Assembly: GCA_029959195.1 (NCBI GenBank)
Contig: CP114125.1
Coordinates: forward strand, 1-64,000
Direction of reading: 5' to 3'
Length of the DNA: 64,000 bases
From: Dictyophora rubrovolvata
Lineage: Eukaryota > Basidiomycota > Agaricomycetes > Phallales > Phallaceae
The first letter of the stretch is position 1, and each line of letters begins with the position of its first letter. Position numbers and translations under genes: made by a program. The notes beneath the pieces were generated by a model, which was given only the letters and a program-made list of their open reading frames with translations, searched no databases and had not been told where the DNA came from. Shown here one piece after another: positions 32,915 to 46,100 of this stretch.

Positions 32915-33967
32915 GATAAAGGAGGGCAAAAGGATCCACAAGAGTTGAAATAAATCCTTGAGAACTCCTTCGGTATTAAACGGTGCTCTTGGCCTTATGT
33001 CCGAGGCCATCCATATGGGACATCTGAATGACTACGCCGGCACTGGGAAAGACGGTAGATAATAGAAATAGATATGAGTGAGTCGGTCAAAATTTTGGAT
33101 CGTTAGACCACTCGATTTGGAAATTGAAATCTTGAGACGTCGCTGAGAAGTTGACATAGACTTGGTTTGAAAAACAAGCTAGCAATTAGTTGTTGGCGTG
33201 TATATGTGGGAGAGTCGGTCTGCAACGCGCGCACGCGCGGTCTGCCTGAACCGGGTTATGTAAACCAAGCTTATAAATAGCTGAAAAAAAAAGGCAATAG
33301 AATAATATTGCCCAAGGCCAGCTCCCGATTTAAAAGAGTTTACAAAAATCACAGTCAGAGAACGCATCGACACAATTGTAAACCCCAGTTCTTCCGTTTT
33401 TTGAAAAGCTGCTTGCTAGGAAGAATTACATCTTGAAGATACGGTGGTGTAACTCTTTCCGGTTACTTCTTGGTCATCAGAACGATAGAAGACTAATATG
33501 GTTCATCATTAGTGTCGATGAAGACGGAATGCCGTGCCAGCGCGCCCGTGAGCCCTCTTTTTTCCGAAGAACACGGGACGCATTGTTACGACAACCACTA
33601 TAAATTGCAATCTGCAGCTTGATATCCATGAAGGGTTTGTGTAAGATCCGAAAAGTACATGAATACCGATATACCACGTAGTCTAAATCGCTTCAATGCA
33701 TGACTTTTCTTTCGTTATATAACACACTTCTCCTTCTCTGGTTTACCTGGCAGCAGTGGGTAAAAAAAAATAATCGGAAGTCTAAGGATAAAAGGAGACT
33801 CGACCGTGTCTGAACCAATCGAAGGACTTAAAGGGGAAAGATAAGAATGAATATGTTAGCCCGTCAACGTATTGGAGAGCCTGTCAATAAGCTTTCCGGG
33901 TTGCAAGAAATTTACGCATCTTGTTCTGGTTACCCTGGTTTATCCGAATATTATTGGTTACTATTGA
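32915..33967. other. Intergenic region upstream of MFS copy A
   Basis: About 1 kb with only short, unrecognised ORFs. It includes the MFS promoter. CGCGCGCACGCGCGG near 33227-33241 is an unusual alternating CG run. No repeat partner is visible in the window. Confidence 0.45.
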
Positions 33968-34396
33968 CTATCTTGCAGACAGATGGACTCGTGCAGATAT
34001 ATGAATCGATATGATTACCCATAACAAGATCAAAAGTTGGCCAGCATAGCGGGATGCGTATGCTACTAGTACGCCACTTATCAAGTGGACTTCCTTTCTC
34101 CAAAACGGCCTTCCGTCCGCATGATCCCATATTTCTTCGGCTCCATCCAATACATATATAATTACGTGCATCAGGGCTGACACTGACACTAAAATAACCT
34201 TGTGCGGTGTCCGATGTCCAGATACTTGTTTTCGAAGAATCTTCTTACAATTCATTCCAGGCTTCATATCAAAAAATACATAAGAGTAAACAGATCCAGG
34301 AGGGGAAACAAGAAAACGGTTTGGAAAGTGGAGCCCCATGCGGTGGATGGGTTCGAGGTAATCCATAATCGTCGAGTCAGTAGGAAGGTTGCACAT
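33968..34396 (-). CDS. Hypothetical protein with two hydrophobic segments
   Basis: A 142-codon single-exon frame starts MCNLPTDSTIMDYLEPIHRM. Two hydrophobic stretches (about residues 70-88 and 108-135) could cross a membrane, the second ending close to the C-terminus. It stands alone in an otherwise gene-poor stretch. No family is recognised. It may be the remnant of a longer gene. Confidence 0.35.
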   Translation of the reverse strand: MCNLPTDSTIMDYLEPIHRMGLHFPNRFLVSPPGSVYSYVFFDMKPGMNCKKILRKQVSGHRTPHKVILVSVSALMHVIIYVLDGAEEIWDHADGRPFWRKEVHLISGVLVAYASRYAGQLLILLWVIISIHISARVHLSAR

Positions 34397-37175
34397 TCTG
34401 CCCTATTGTTATTTCTGAATTATTCCGCATAGACTGATTTTGACCTTAATATAGTCTAGGATAAAAGTAGTAAGGATGATACTTTGCTTGTGAGCGTACT
34501 TGAGCTCATGTGTAGTCTGATATATTTGGAGGCAGTTTACGAGATTCATTTAATGATAACGTATGTCCCGTTATACAAGTAATTTTGACAGCCAACAAAA
34601 TAATCATGACTGGACTGCCTTCTTCAAAAGGAACCATCTCTTCTAAAAGCCCGATTTACCGATTGCTTTTGAACTCCTGAGATGGGAGTGCCGGTTTTCA
34701 AAAATGTCCAAGAGGAGTCTTCTGATGGTATGTCAATGGTTTCACGCGGAATAAATGGTCCATAATTATGTTCTCTCCCAGTATCGATTACATGTATATA
34801 GATATAACGCCGAAAAATATGAGAATAGGCGGTGCGGCCATGGATCTTTTATATACTCACGAAATAACAGCTGTGCTTTATGCTATAAAGTCTACCAAAT
34901 TATGTGAGCAAGCTAGAAACTAGGATCTAAATTGCCCCCAAGATCTCCTAGAAATCCTATAAGACTAGTAAGGCAGACATACATATCTACTTAATAATTA
35001 TCTGAATCCTAACGGAACTTGAAGTCTTTTACCAAGTACTGAGTATGACACAAAAATCGTGCACTCAAGTCACCATTCGATTCATTGGTTGATTAGGAAC
35101 TGATACGAAAACCGGATTTCTTACTAAATTCTTAGTACAGGCCCCACATGGAATAATCGGGGGGAATCGGGTAATATTCATTCGAGTTTTCAGAAAAACC
35201 TTTCGTAAGGTCATGTTTGATACAAAAACGACCAATTAGTTAAAAACACATTCCGAGTGCAACGGATCGACATTCATGACTCAATCTATGGCATGTAAAG
35301 GCATGTTTGGAAGTAGAAATGGTATATAAATACATTGTGAGGTGTGTCTTGTGGACTGGGCACATAAATATGGACGATGACTTGATTGCAAGAATGCAAT
35401 TTAGCTAGCGTAAGGTGCATATGGAACGAAAAGATACGTTATTTAATAGATTTATGCAGAACTTACGTCCAATTTGGGAAAAGTATCATGGTCAAGGTAT
35501 TTCCCATAAGTTCTTTCCTTCATCTTATAAGCTTCAAAATTTGCAGCCGAAATTGAAGGCCCTGTACCAGTATACTTCTGAACGTGGTTCATGAAATGAA
35601 ATTCCGAATAAATAATTTCAACAATAATGACTATGGTTTTCAAAATAAGTGTTGAACGCTGGCCTGAGAGCCGAAGTGCCTTTAGTTATAAATAGCAAGC
35701 AATAATAAATATCGTTCAATGCCACCCAATATGTCCAATTGAATGATATCTGGTTTATTTTTGGGTGTGAGCTATAAATTCATCGCGTTTATTTCTGCTG
35801 TCCTAACTTTGAGGTCAATTATAAGATGGGTGACTGGCATCAGGACGTGAAAGGAGTTGGAGCGAAAGAAGTGACCGACGCAGGTGCCAGTAACGAAGCT
35901 AGTATCTGAGTTAAGAACGTCCTGCAGGCTTCCATGCTTCTGTCCCTGTCTGTCATTAGTTTCATTGGTTGCTTAAAGTTCTACGATTCTGAAAAAAAAT
36001 AATGCCGGTAGCGGGTATTCTTTTGGGCTGAAAGAAGTCTTATCATAACATACTAAAGGTGTATTGATGCTATGCGAGAGGGGTGCTGAGATTATACCTC
36101 ATCCGGAATACTGTTGGTATGGCTTCGGGAGTATACTATTCCCGGTATGGTTCTGGGAAATATATGCATTAAAATATGTTTGAAATAAACCTTACAAGGT
36201 CGATGTGTGACGCGCACTGACGGGGCCGTGGCGATGATTTGATGTCGCGCACTGGCGACAACGGCTGAAGAATCATTTTCTGCGTGCCCATTTTGACAAC
36301 GGGGAAGGGCGGCAAAAGCTATGTACATATGACGATAATACGCACTACATACTGATTCGAAAGAGATGCACAGTGGTTTTTTCTTAATTGTAATATTCAG
36401 GAGGGTCACGTTGATTAATGATATGGATCAACAGACCGTGATTATTTGAGGCATGGATAAGTTCGCCGGACGTTGACAGCACCAGACAGCACCGCTGCAT
36501 CGGTCTCGTCCTAAATGATCATCCTGTCGAGAACCTTCGTGAGAATAAAGGTACACAACTAGACCAAAAAAAATATTTGGAGAAAAAAAAATATCCTGGA
36601 TGTAAATCATGCGAACGGCAATAACCCTCCGTAGCGCGGGTTGAAACTCTCTTGACCATGTATTAGTCAGTCGACTTCCCCTCAGTCATGCGACCCGGCG
36701 AAGCCAAAGATCGGTCGATGAACCTTAATGTCGGGAACTGTAGATGCGATAATAGATATTTGTTTGTCGAGGAATTTGTCAACGAAACATGGAGTTCTTC
36801 CACCAACTCTACGAAGTGACTGCTTTGGACCTCGAATACCTGGTGGCTGGAGCTTCGAACTGGTGGCTTCATACGGGATTCCATTTCCAAGCAGATTATG
36901 CCAATGATCAAATGAAACAAAAGACAGTGCAGTTAGAGATCGGGTAAAAAGGTTTTGGTTTCCTAGAACAGATTAGCAGAAATTAGTGATTGCTGGGCAG
37001 GGAGGTAACTGGGGTCACCTGGAGCCTGCCGCGTGGTGTCAAAAATAGGCGCGGAGTTGTTCGGCTTACATACTTGAACCGAACTACTTGTTTGAGTTGA
37101 CCTTGTTCGTTTTTGCAGATGCCCTTGTCACTTTGAACCAAACATCGCCTGCCCTTTTCTCTTTGCGTAACTTCC
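34397..37175. other. Gene-poor region, 2.8 kb
   Basis: Short ORFs (35452-35643, 36092-36409, 36428-36610, 36663-36920, all minus) have no recognisable family and no clear splicing partners. The sequence is AT-rich and resembles decayed DNA. No terminal repeats, target duplications or RNA genes were found by eye. The last few hundred bases should hold the promoter of the Zn2Cys6 gene. Confidence 0.45.
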
Positions 37176-40100
37176 ATGGAGCAGCAAACAGGCCAGAAAT
37201 CAAAGAGCAAACCTCGCTTGGTGGCTTGCAAGGAATGTCACAGGTGATTCCGCTTTCGGACGATTCCGGGAGAGACAACTGACAGTCTTGTTTTCCAGGT
37301 CGAAGCTCAAATGCGATAGAACATAGTAAGGCTGCTCTTCAGTCAGCTTATAAAGTCATCGTTCTTTTAAACACTCTTTTCGAATAGCCCCTGTAAATCA
37401 TGTATAAAGGTACGCAGCAACGCCCATTTTAATACCCAAGGATTCGACTAAGACATTCCCTTTCAAACCAGCGCGGATGGTATGCTCTTCTTCAAGATGG
37501 CTATTTTGACAATTAACATGTTCCCCTCAAAGCGCTGATATATGTCCTGACGGTATGTTCCTTGAACGTTTCACGTGTTCTGGAAATATTTATCTGCGTT
37601 TTCAGGGACCCTTGTCGCCACAAAACGCCAAAAGTTCGCAAATCTGTCTAACCAAACCTTGTATTAAAGTCAAACACATGTATTAGATCCGCTATAGAAG
37701 CTTCCCAGCTTCGCGAAAAAACCGCCTCAATGGCCGATCGCATACGCCACCTCGAGGAGGCCCTCGCCGTCGCCCATGCAAAGACGTCTACGGAAGTCCA
37801 CGTTCTACTCACTAAGCCAGAAGACAGTACGGCAGATCCGCTTTCAGAACAAGGAGATCAAAGTGCTGTCCAAAACGACGTTATCGACGCCTTTGGAACG
37901 CTATCTATCGGCTCAGATGGGCGTTCAAAGTACCATAACCAATCAGCTGGCGCGGATGTATGTACAATACAATTTCCATACGCATATGCTTACGGTCTTT
38001 TTTTCCTGCTTCATAGTACTTTGCTGAGGTAATTTAGACTTGTCCCTGAGATTGTGCAAGATCTGACCCGCCTCTTATTTTTATTGCGGCGAAATAGGCC
38101 GAATCTCCCGACGTCCCTACTGCTGGAGCTCGCGTTTTTTCAGATGGAATACATGGTTTATCTGTTCCACCAGATATAATGCATTTGGCATCAATGTTTC
38201 CTTTCGGTCCCTCTGAAAGTGAATTCCCACCCTGCTCGAAGGACGACCTCGTTCGGTATTTGCCGCCAGCTGACATTGCATGGAACGTCTGTGATACCTT
38301 CTTCACTCATGGAGATTGGTTGTACGTCTCCGGAGAATCGATTTACTTAACGAATGAAATACTAAGTACTTGTAGATTCGCTGCCATCGGCCGCGCGGAG
38401 TTTATGGACGAGATTTATACTTCTATATACACATCCGATACTTCCCCATCAACTGATCGACTTTCGCTGTTTTTTATCATCGTCGCTCTAGGGATCTTGC
38501 TAGATATTTCTAAACCATATGATATCCGACACACTGAGCCCTACTATCAACTTGCCCGAGCTGCCTTTTGTTTGGAGCCCCTCATCGAAGCGGCAACAAT
38601 CCCTACTATACAATCCTTAGTTCGTCCCAACTCCCTTCCACTGTCCGCTCCAAGTTCAATAAAGTTTCCGTTTTAGCATTTCCAAATTATATATCTTTAT
38701 ATGACTGAGCGTCAAACGGTGGAACACAGATGGTTAAACATGGGGTTGATTGCTAAATTAGTTTATAGCGTAAGTGTCTTCGCTTGCCTATCTATCTTGT
38801 CAGCCATTTCACTTTGTTCTACACAGACGGGTTTACGTGAGTTTCCTCACCAGCTCCACTTTTTCCAAATTCATGCCTCTATCAGATCGAGATAGCGGTA
38901 ATTGGATACACGACAATGAAGGGGAAATTGAAAGGCGCCGGAGGTTGTTTTGGGAGATATACGCCTATGGTAAATCAATCTTTTAATACATCCGACTACT
39001 TTACCTGACTTTCAAATTTAGATGCATGGATTGTATGCCTTTATATTTAGGTTAAGGTTGATCTCCTGAAAGTGACAAATGTGTAGAGCTTTATTATGGG
39101 CCGTCCACCGTCGTTCAATATGGCACATATCCATTGTCGACTCCCGAAAGATGTCGACCCTGTTGTGAACGACCAAGGAATTCCTCAGCCAAGTTGTAAA
39201 TATAATTTTATTCTTACGTTCACATTCTCTCGTCTCATCCATTTCTTTGAAGTCCACACAGTCTGGAAATATCAATATCGTACCCAGTGCCTAATTCCTG
39301 TTGTCGAAGAAGCCTTCGGAGCCAAAGCTCCGAATTATGCCACAATATTGAAACTCGATCGTAGAATCCGAGATTTTGAAATTCCCATTTCACTACAACT
39401 GGGCTCTCCAGCTGATAACAGTCAACGCAGTGTTGGCTTACCACTCTCTATGCAAAAATACATGTTATTTTGCGAAAAGGAAACCAGTGCGTTTTCATAC
39501 TTCTCATTTCCTTTCACTTTCATAACAAAAATTGCCAAGGTCTTTTGTATCTTCATCGTGCTTATTTCGCTCAAGCCGTTTGCGACTGCCCGGACAACCC
39601 GTTGGAGAGTAAATATGCCACGTCAGTATCTGCAACTTACCGCAGTGCATGTTTAATTGTTGCCGGCACACACGATGCGACTGTCCGACATCCAGAGTTA
39701 GCTTCAAGATTCTGGTGGTTTTGGTCTAACCTGTTTTCCGCCGCTGTAAGCCCTTTTTTTCAGCCCACATTTTTTCATATATTCACAATTTTTTGCGTTT
39801 AGATTGTACTTGGTTCAATTGTAACCAGAAGCCCTGCGTGTCAACTGTCGTCGTCTGCTATGAATGAACTGGACCTCGCTTGCAACTTGATGGAGCATAG
39901 GGCTGCTCCAGGCCGTTCAGCAAAAGCAGTGGTGGGGACTATTTTCTCTTTTAAATGAGTAACAAAGAATGAGTTTCATTAATGCTCTTTTTATTTACTT
40001 GATTAGCCGATTCTACGTCGATTACGTGATAAAGCTCGTTCTGCGTTAGCACAATTATCGCAGGGTGCCATTGATAAGGCTTCTCCGCAAAGTAACAGCA

Positions 40101-40798
40101 ACTCTTCAACAAGGGATGACGATGATGAATTGGCCATATTCGCTGGGCGAACGAGGTTCATCTCCAGTACGACCAGAAGCCGATCACCCACGAGGTCACC
40201 ATCATCGCAAGGTGTTGGCCCTGGTGGTACGCGGAACACGTCGTTTAGACGACGCGGCTCCGAGAGTCTTGGTCCTTCCAATATGAGAATTCGACGAGAA
40301 ACTTCAAATAGGAGAGGTTCCGAACCATTTCCTTATGGGGATGTTCCCCCAAGTGAAAGTGACGTGTTCCGTCAGGCGCATCCTTCTCTTTTGGAACATC
40401 TAAAAGGTATAAGTGGATATGTACCTCCACCAGCCATCATGCAAGGTATAATTGCTGCGAGGGAGGATCAAGCTGCACGGGAAACCTCCATGGGTAGTGG
40501 AACTCTTCCGCGTCCGCCCATCATAAAGAGTGAAGTCCCATATCCATGGTCCGATTCAAACGTGTCGTCCATCTCTTCTCCGTCATCCTCTTCTCCCAAT
40601 GCAGTTTATATTTCCCCTTCCGCTCAGTATGACATGCCGGTCAATAATGGAGGCATATACGTGCCTGATGCGCAACCTAATCCAGCGGCTATTATGGCGC
40701 AGGCCGTTGGAACATTTGCATACCCATCGGAGTTGAATGGTGATGGAACGTGGCAGCAGTTGATGGTTCAACTTGGAGTCTTGGATGGGTCGAATTGA
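37176..40798 (+). CDS. Zn2Cys6 transcription factor with fungal-specific transcription factor domain
   Basis: About 19 exons encode roughly 860 residues from MEQQTGQKSKSKPRLV to QLMVQLGVLDGSN. The binuclear zinc cluster, spread over five small exons, reads CKECHRSKLKCDRTYPCKSC then IKRGCADIC, the C-x2-C-x6-C-x5-C-x2-C-x8-C pattern, followed by PDGTLVATKRQK and a coiled-coil linker (REKTASMADRIRHLEEAL). The middle holds the fungal-specific domain: VEHRWLNMGLIAKL, GLHRDSGNW, RRRLFWEIYAYDAW, GRPPSFNMAHIHCRLP, VVEEAFGAKAPNYATILKL. The tail is Ser-rich with a sumoylation-like IIKSEVP. It should bind CGG-type DNA sites in the nucleus; targets are unknown. The frame is intact through every junction checked. 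Confidence 0.9.
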
Positions 40799-41430
40799 AC
40801 GTTTGTGTATTTTTCTCTCTATTTTTTATTTTTTGCTTCCTTCTCTTATTACCACGTGTTTATATTTATATTTACTCAATTCTAAGTGCTTTCGCCTTCA
40901 TGTAAATACTAATTCCTTATTCTCTCATCTTCCTTGTCTTTTACTTGATAGTTTTGTTTCGCTCCTTCTGTAATATTGTTGTATCAGTATGTTCTATAAT
41001 TATACTTTAAATGACAACGGTACCGCCAAGTAGCCTCTAGGACATATTAGTTGCATTGGTTGTACACAACCCATCTTTCATGAATGAGCACGACTAGTTA
41101 TTAACGACTACTGACCAGTGACTAATGACTGATAAAGCAGGATTCGAGATATGAAAGTACATACATTTACTAGTAACATCACGCTTCCTGTGGGACAACG
41201 TAGCTGTTACGGCTGTGTATGCATATCGAGTCTGAAAGACTTTGATGTATCTACCTTCGAAGATTTAAGATGAAGTTGAAACGATGATTCGGAAGCAACT
41301 ACATAGTTTTAAGGACATTATGAGTTCTTGGGCAATAATAATAAAGTTTGGTATTCAAATTGAAGATAAAACGTAGTGTGCTATATGGATACGACAAAAA
41401 GAAGCACGTGCCAAAAAAAAGAAGGAAAGG
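40799..41430. other. Convergent intergenic region
   Basis: 630 bp between the Zn2Cys6 gene and PEX13, T-rich just after the stop. Nothing recognised. Confidence 0.5.
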
Positions 41431-42531
41431 TCAATCAACTTTTTTCTCTGTCTGCCCGACATTGCCAAGAACTTGAACATAAGACTTGGGAAACCATCCT
41501 TGGCGACCTTCTCGTGTTCGACCATGCCACCATTCACTCTCAACGCCTGTTACAGGATCTGTAGTTCCTAAGATGGCAATTATTTCACCTTCTCGTAGCA
41601 TGAGTTCGACAGGATCTTTGGTTTCGAAAGGATAGACAGTGCGTGCGAAGACAAGTTTGGTGGGATCAATTGGTTGTTGAGGAACATTGGGAGGAAGGCG
41701 GGTAGAAAGATGCCGAATAAGCCGGTGCATTAAAAATGGGATCCCAATAATACCTAAGAGAAAAATAATGATGGGTTTTCTGCTGGGTTTGGGGGCATTG
41801 GGATTAGGAAGTGGAGCGCCGGGTGGTCTGTTTAGATATGTGCCGAATTCGTCAGTCAGACCTCCGTCCATGGGTTTTCCAGTGATTAAACTTCGAAGCC
41901 ATCGAATAAGACCAAATAATCCGAGAACACTTCCTAAGGCATTCCGGAGCTGTCCGAGTTGATCTGCCACACCAACCATTGCGAAAAAGGAAGAGTGGGT
42001 GGCCATGAAAGTGCTTTCTAACATTTGGGCGAATCCTCCAAATGTCTGGACGATAGATTGTAGAAGCGCGAAAGTGCTTTGGGTTGTCGCTTCGAGCTGT
42101 TGTGTAAGGGAGGAATTGTTAGGATCATACGATCCTGGAGGCTGCATCATGCCCATTCCATATCCACCACCATAGCCGCCATATCCACCGTATCCACCGT
42201 ATCCACCGTATCCCATCCCATATCCACCCATGCCTCCACCCATGCCTCCACCCATGCCATATGAGCCCATACTACCATAGGCACCAAACCGATTGTACGG
42301 TGATGCATAACTTGAATAAGGGGCGGCATAGGGAGAACCGTTAAATTGAGAAGATAGAGTGTTATTGTTGAGAGGTGTGGTAGTCGAGTTTGAATTGATT
42401 GACGATGGTCGTGCAGGAATGGACGGTACTGAGGTCGACGTTGCTCGACTTGCAGGAGTCGTTGTTGAGGTCGGCGTTGCCGTAGACATTGAAGCTGCGT
42501 CTCGTTCCCATGGTTTTGGAGGTGATACCAT
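41431..42531 (-). CDS. PEX13: Peroxisomal membrane docking protein Pex13
   Basis: A single exon encodes 366 residues starting MVSPPKPWERDAASM. Pex13 forms the docking site for the PTS receptors Pex5 and Pex7 with Pex14 in the peroxisome membrane. The N-terminal PPKPWE motif, the Gly/Tyr-rich stretch (YGGYGGYGGYGGYGG), two membrane segments around FAMVGVADQLGQLRNALG and PIIIFLLGIIGIPFLM, and a C-terminal SH3 domain (FARTVYPFETKDPVELMLRE, WWHGRTREGRQGWFPKSYVQ) match the family. The Gly/Tyr stretch is encoded by 9-bp DNA repeats near 42170-42215 and should vary in length between strains. Similar repeats form the phase-separated pore described for Pex13. Confidence 0.95.
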   Translation of the reverse strand: MVSPPKPWERDAASMSTATPTSTTTPASRATSTSVPSIPARPSSINSNSTTTPLNNNTLSSQFNGSPYAAPYSSYASPYNRFGAYGSMGSYGMGGGMGGGMGGYGMGYGGYGGYGGYGGYGGGYGMGMMQPPGSYDPNNSSLTQQLEATTQSTFALLQSIVQTFGGFAQMLESTFMATHSSFFAMVGVADQLGQLRNALGSVLGLFGLIRWLRSLITGKPMDGGLTDEFGTYLNRPPGAPLPNPNAPKPSRKPIIIFLLGIIGIPFLMHRLIRHLSTRLPPNVPQQPIDPTKLVFARTVYPFETKDPVELMLREGEIIAILGTTDPVTGVESEWWHGRTREGRQGWFPKSYVQVLGNVGQTEKKVD

Positions 42532-43166
42532 GTTCAAAGTTTTTTTTTGTCGTCGTCGTCGTTGGCGTCGTCGAGGAGAAGAAACGAGACAATGCCATCG
42601 GCGTCACACCTAATTACGTAATGAGTAATCCGCGGATTTGTTACAGCTGAGTCATGCTACTGCCGCCTCTTACACAGCTTTTTGACTGTCAACCGCCATC
42701 TTCTCTTCAGCCTTATCCGTATAAAAAATTGAAAAGTACTATTGATGAAGACAACAAAGATGTAAAAGCACATTGTGGCATATAGAGTGTATGTACATTG
42801 GTCAACAGATGCTAATCCTGCCATACAGCACATTTGGATAATAGTTGCAAATACAGTGGGAAAAAAGAGAAAAATCGAGACATAGAGAAACGGAGAGAAA
42901 TGCGAAAAAGCTAAAGAAACACTTAATGATGATGTTTATATATGAGTTTATGTCGAATTCTTCAACTAAACGCTTCCCACCCCAGACGTCAAGTCATGCA
43001 GAAACTACCGGAAGTTCAAGAACAGAGATCCGATGGCCTCAGCTCAATGATCAACAAGGATTCGATGGTCAAGTTTTCACAAAACCATGAAAAAAACTGT
43101 ACGTATATTCGGATTAAGAAGCCTGAAATCCTAGCCACGTATGGAAAACAGGAACACTAACCAAAA
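42532..43166. other. Intergenic region between PEX13 and the J-like gene
   Basis: 635 bp. The part next to PEX13 contains a GTC/GTCGTC tract (about 42548-42585). No gene supported. Confidence 0.5.
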
Positions 43167-46100
43167 TTATTCCCCAAATCCATTGCTGTGGAGGCCATTC
43201 AATAGTTCGTTGAGAGCCCGTACAACTCTCCCAGCCCCGTCGGCGACTTTTTCACGATCTTCCGGGACTACTTTAGGAAGCCATTTACTATCGAAGCGGT
43301 CGGGATGCCATTTCAAGAGAGCTTCTCTTAGTCGCCTCTCTTTCGACTTGCCCTGGGAGTGCTGAGCATGAAAGATGAACTGTGCAATTCGGATAGGGAG
43401 TAACTGTTCGGGACTCGAAATGGGTAATAACACTGGCCATGGCATTGAACGGAAACGCAAATTTGGGACTTTCGTCATGGCCATTGCCGCCCACTGCTTT
43501 TCATGAGCATCCCAAAGTTCCGGAACGCTCGGTGTCGAAGAGGGTGGCGGCGTGGGAGGAGACGTTACACTTGCTCCGGCACTGCTAAACGATCCGGAAG
43601 CTGAACTAGAAGGGCCATGACCTGCCCCTGGCATGTTGGAGCTCGTCGATCCTGTGGTACCATACGATCCACCGAATGCAAAACCAGCACCAGGATAACT
43701 TCCAGACATACCAGCAGCAGCGGCAGCTGCTGCCGCAGCTTTCCGTGCCTTTCGTTCTTGATCCCGTCGTTCAGCATCACGGGCCATTTCTTCCTGGCGC
43801 CTTCTTTCCTCGTCCCTCCGCCGTTCTTCGCCTCTTTTTTTGGCCTCTTCTGCACGTCGTTCATTGGTTTCCTGCTCTTTCCGACGCCGCTCTTCTTCCT
43901 GTTGCTCTTGTTTACGTTGCTCTTCCTCCAACCGTCGAAGGCGTTCCTCTTCCGCTCTCCGCTCCTCATCAGCAACATACTGGTCTCGTAGTTTTGTTCT
44001 GTATTCTTCGGTAGACGAGAACGGATTTTGCGTTTGGGCTGGGGGTGGTTGTGTATGGGTTTGCGAAGAAGATGCCTTGCTAAATGGCGTCTGTGTTGCA
44101 TGTGTAGCTGAATGAACTGAAAAAGTGGCATTCTACCGCATCAAAAATCAATTTTTGAAATACCGATACAGAATCAAATACCAACCTTAGTCTGACTTGT
44201 TGACTGGGGGATGGAAGGTGGAGCCGCTGTGCTGGGTGCACGACTGGCAGCAGGGTCGTCAACAGGTGAAGTGGGCGGAATAGCCGTCGATGCAGATGCA
44301 GACGAGGACCGTGCGCTAAAACCCGGAATAGATGCGGAGAATGACGAACTCGCTGAAGCTGAAAACGAGCGACTTGTTTGAGAGTGAAAGGGCTTGGGGT
44401 CAGTAGGTGATGCCTGAGTTGCAAAAGAATGATGTCGTTGAGGTGGTATATGAGTATGTGTTGATGGGTATGAAGGTTTGGTCGTTGATGATGATGACGA
44501 TGATGAAGCTGAGTTTGGACCTGCGGACGGCGTTGGTACCTGGTGCGTCGGATGCTGAGGAAGAGGCTTGCTACGCAATCCTGGAGCTGGAGGTGCATGA
44601 TATGACGATAATGGAACACGACTGGTCGAGGTGGATGCGGACGTTGATGTAGGAGGTGCACCAGCAGCAGAAGGGGGTACCCCTGAAGCCGCCCCACCCG
44701 CGGAAGAAGCGGAGGCCGAGCCAGAAAACGAATATGAGTAGGAAGCAGAACGAGGCGGGGCTGCAGTAGTGTGATGATCCGCCGTAGTTCCAGTGTTTAG
44801 AGTTGAAGAAAAGTTATTCCCTGGCCGTTGTGAATGGTGCGTCTCAGATGAAGCAGCCAACTTGGACATTTCTTCTTCAGGAATTGGCGGATGAGGCGGC
44901 GCGGGCGACTCCCCAAACAGAGCCGACTTTGATCGTGTCGGGCCGCTTGTTTCTTTCGACGATTTATTATCGAAATGCATGGAAGGCTTCTCTCGAGGTT
45001 GATGACCTGGCGGGATCCATCTTTCTGGAATTGCTTCGGTTATGCCAGACTTGCCATGTGACGGGTTTGAGCTAGGCATGTTTGACGGTGGGGTAGGTGA
45101 GGGTGTGTGTCCTGCCCCGTGCATGCGCGAGTTTGAGTTGGAGAAGGAGCCGTACGGCGTCCGCTGTCTCTCTTCTAAGCCGCCGCCGCTGTAATACCCT
45201 GATCCGGAACTAAATCGGTTCCTTTCATCGGGAGGATGAAGAGGAATAGGTCGTGCATTACTGTGTCGTGGAGGAGGTGAGTCCAATGGATTGAAATAAA
45301 TGGAGGAGGCGGGTGTAGTATCAGAGGTAGTAAAGGAGGCATCACTCGACCAACTGCTGTCAGCGAAACTGGCACGACTCTGGGTATCTGATGTAGAGTT
45401 GGGACCAGGCTTCCAAGTGACGAAAGGCTCTCCGTTAGCGAAGAGGGTTGCCAGAGAAGGTTGGCCTCTGAGAGCGGCGCTTCCCTGCCGAGCCTCTGTT
45501 GCGAGCTGCTCTGTGCGGTCATTCCAGTCCTGCTGAGCCTTCAACTGGGCTTCGAAATCAAGGAAGTCTTGACGACGGCGCTCCTTGACTTTAGATTGAG
45601 ATTCCTTCATGCCTTCGCGCCATTGAGCTCTGTCGCGCATGCGCTGGGCTTCAGTGCGTTGCCATTCGGCGAAGCTGCGGGTCGCTTGCTCGGTCTCCTG
45701 TGCGGTTTCTCTGACCTGTCTCTCGACTTCGTCGGTCTCGTCATCGTTAGCAGTGTCGTCATCATCATCCTCTGATATATCTTCTTCGTCCATGTCTATC
45801 CCAGCCATCTTCTGGATGCCTTTGAGGATGCAAAGTTGCTCTTCACGGAGAGCATCCCAGATCTCCCACTCTGGATCCTCAGCTCCTAAACTCCAGAGTC
45901 GATATTGCCTTTCCATATGGACTAGCTGGTCCACCTCTTTCTGGTGAGCCTGTCTCATCTGGTCGAGCTCCTTCTGGTAATTAGCTTGTAGGGCGTTTGC
46001 TTTATCGTGGTCGATGAAAGGACCAGCTTCCGCTAAAGTCTTCAGGAGCTCATTGTAAACCGTAGCAGCTTTTGCTGCTAATTCTCGCTCCATTTCTTGC

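Noticed and set aside
44080-44697. 205-codon ORF in another minus-strand frame of the J-like gene
   Set aside because: Shadow of the Ser/Pro-rich exon; the composition is typical of a frame-shifted low-complexity read.
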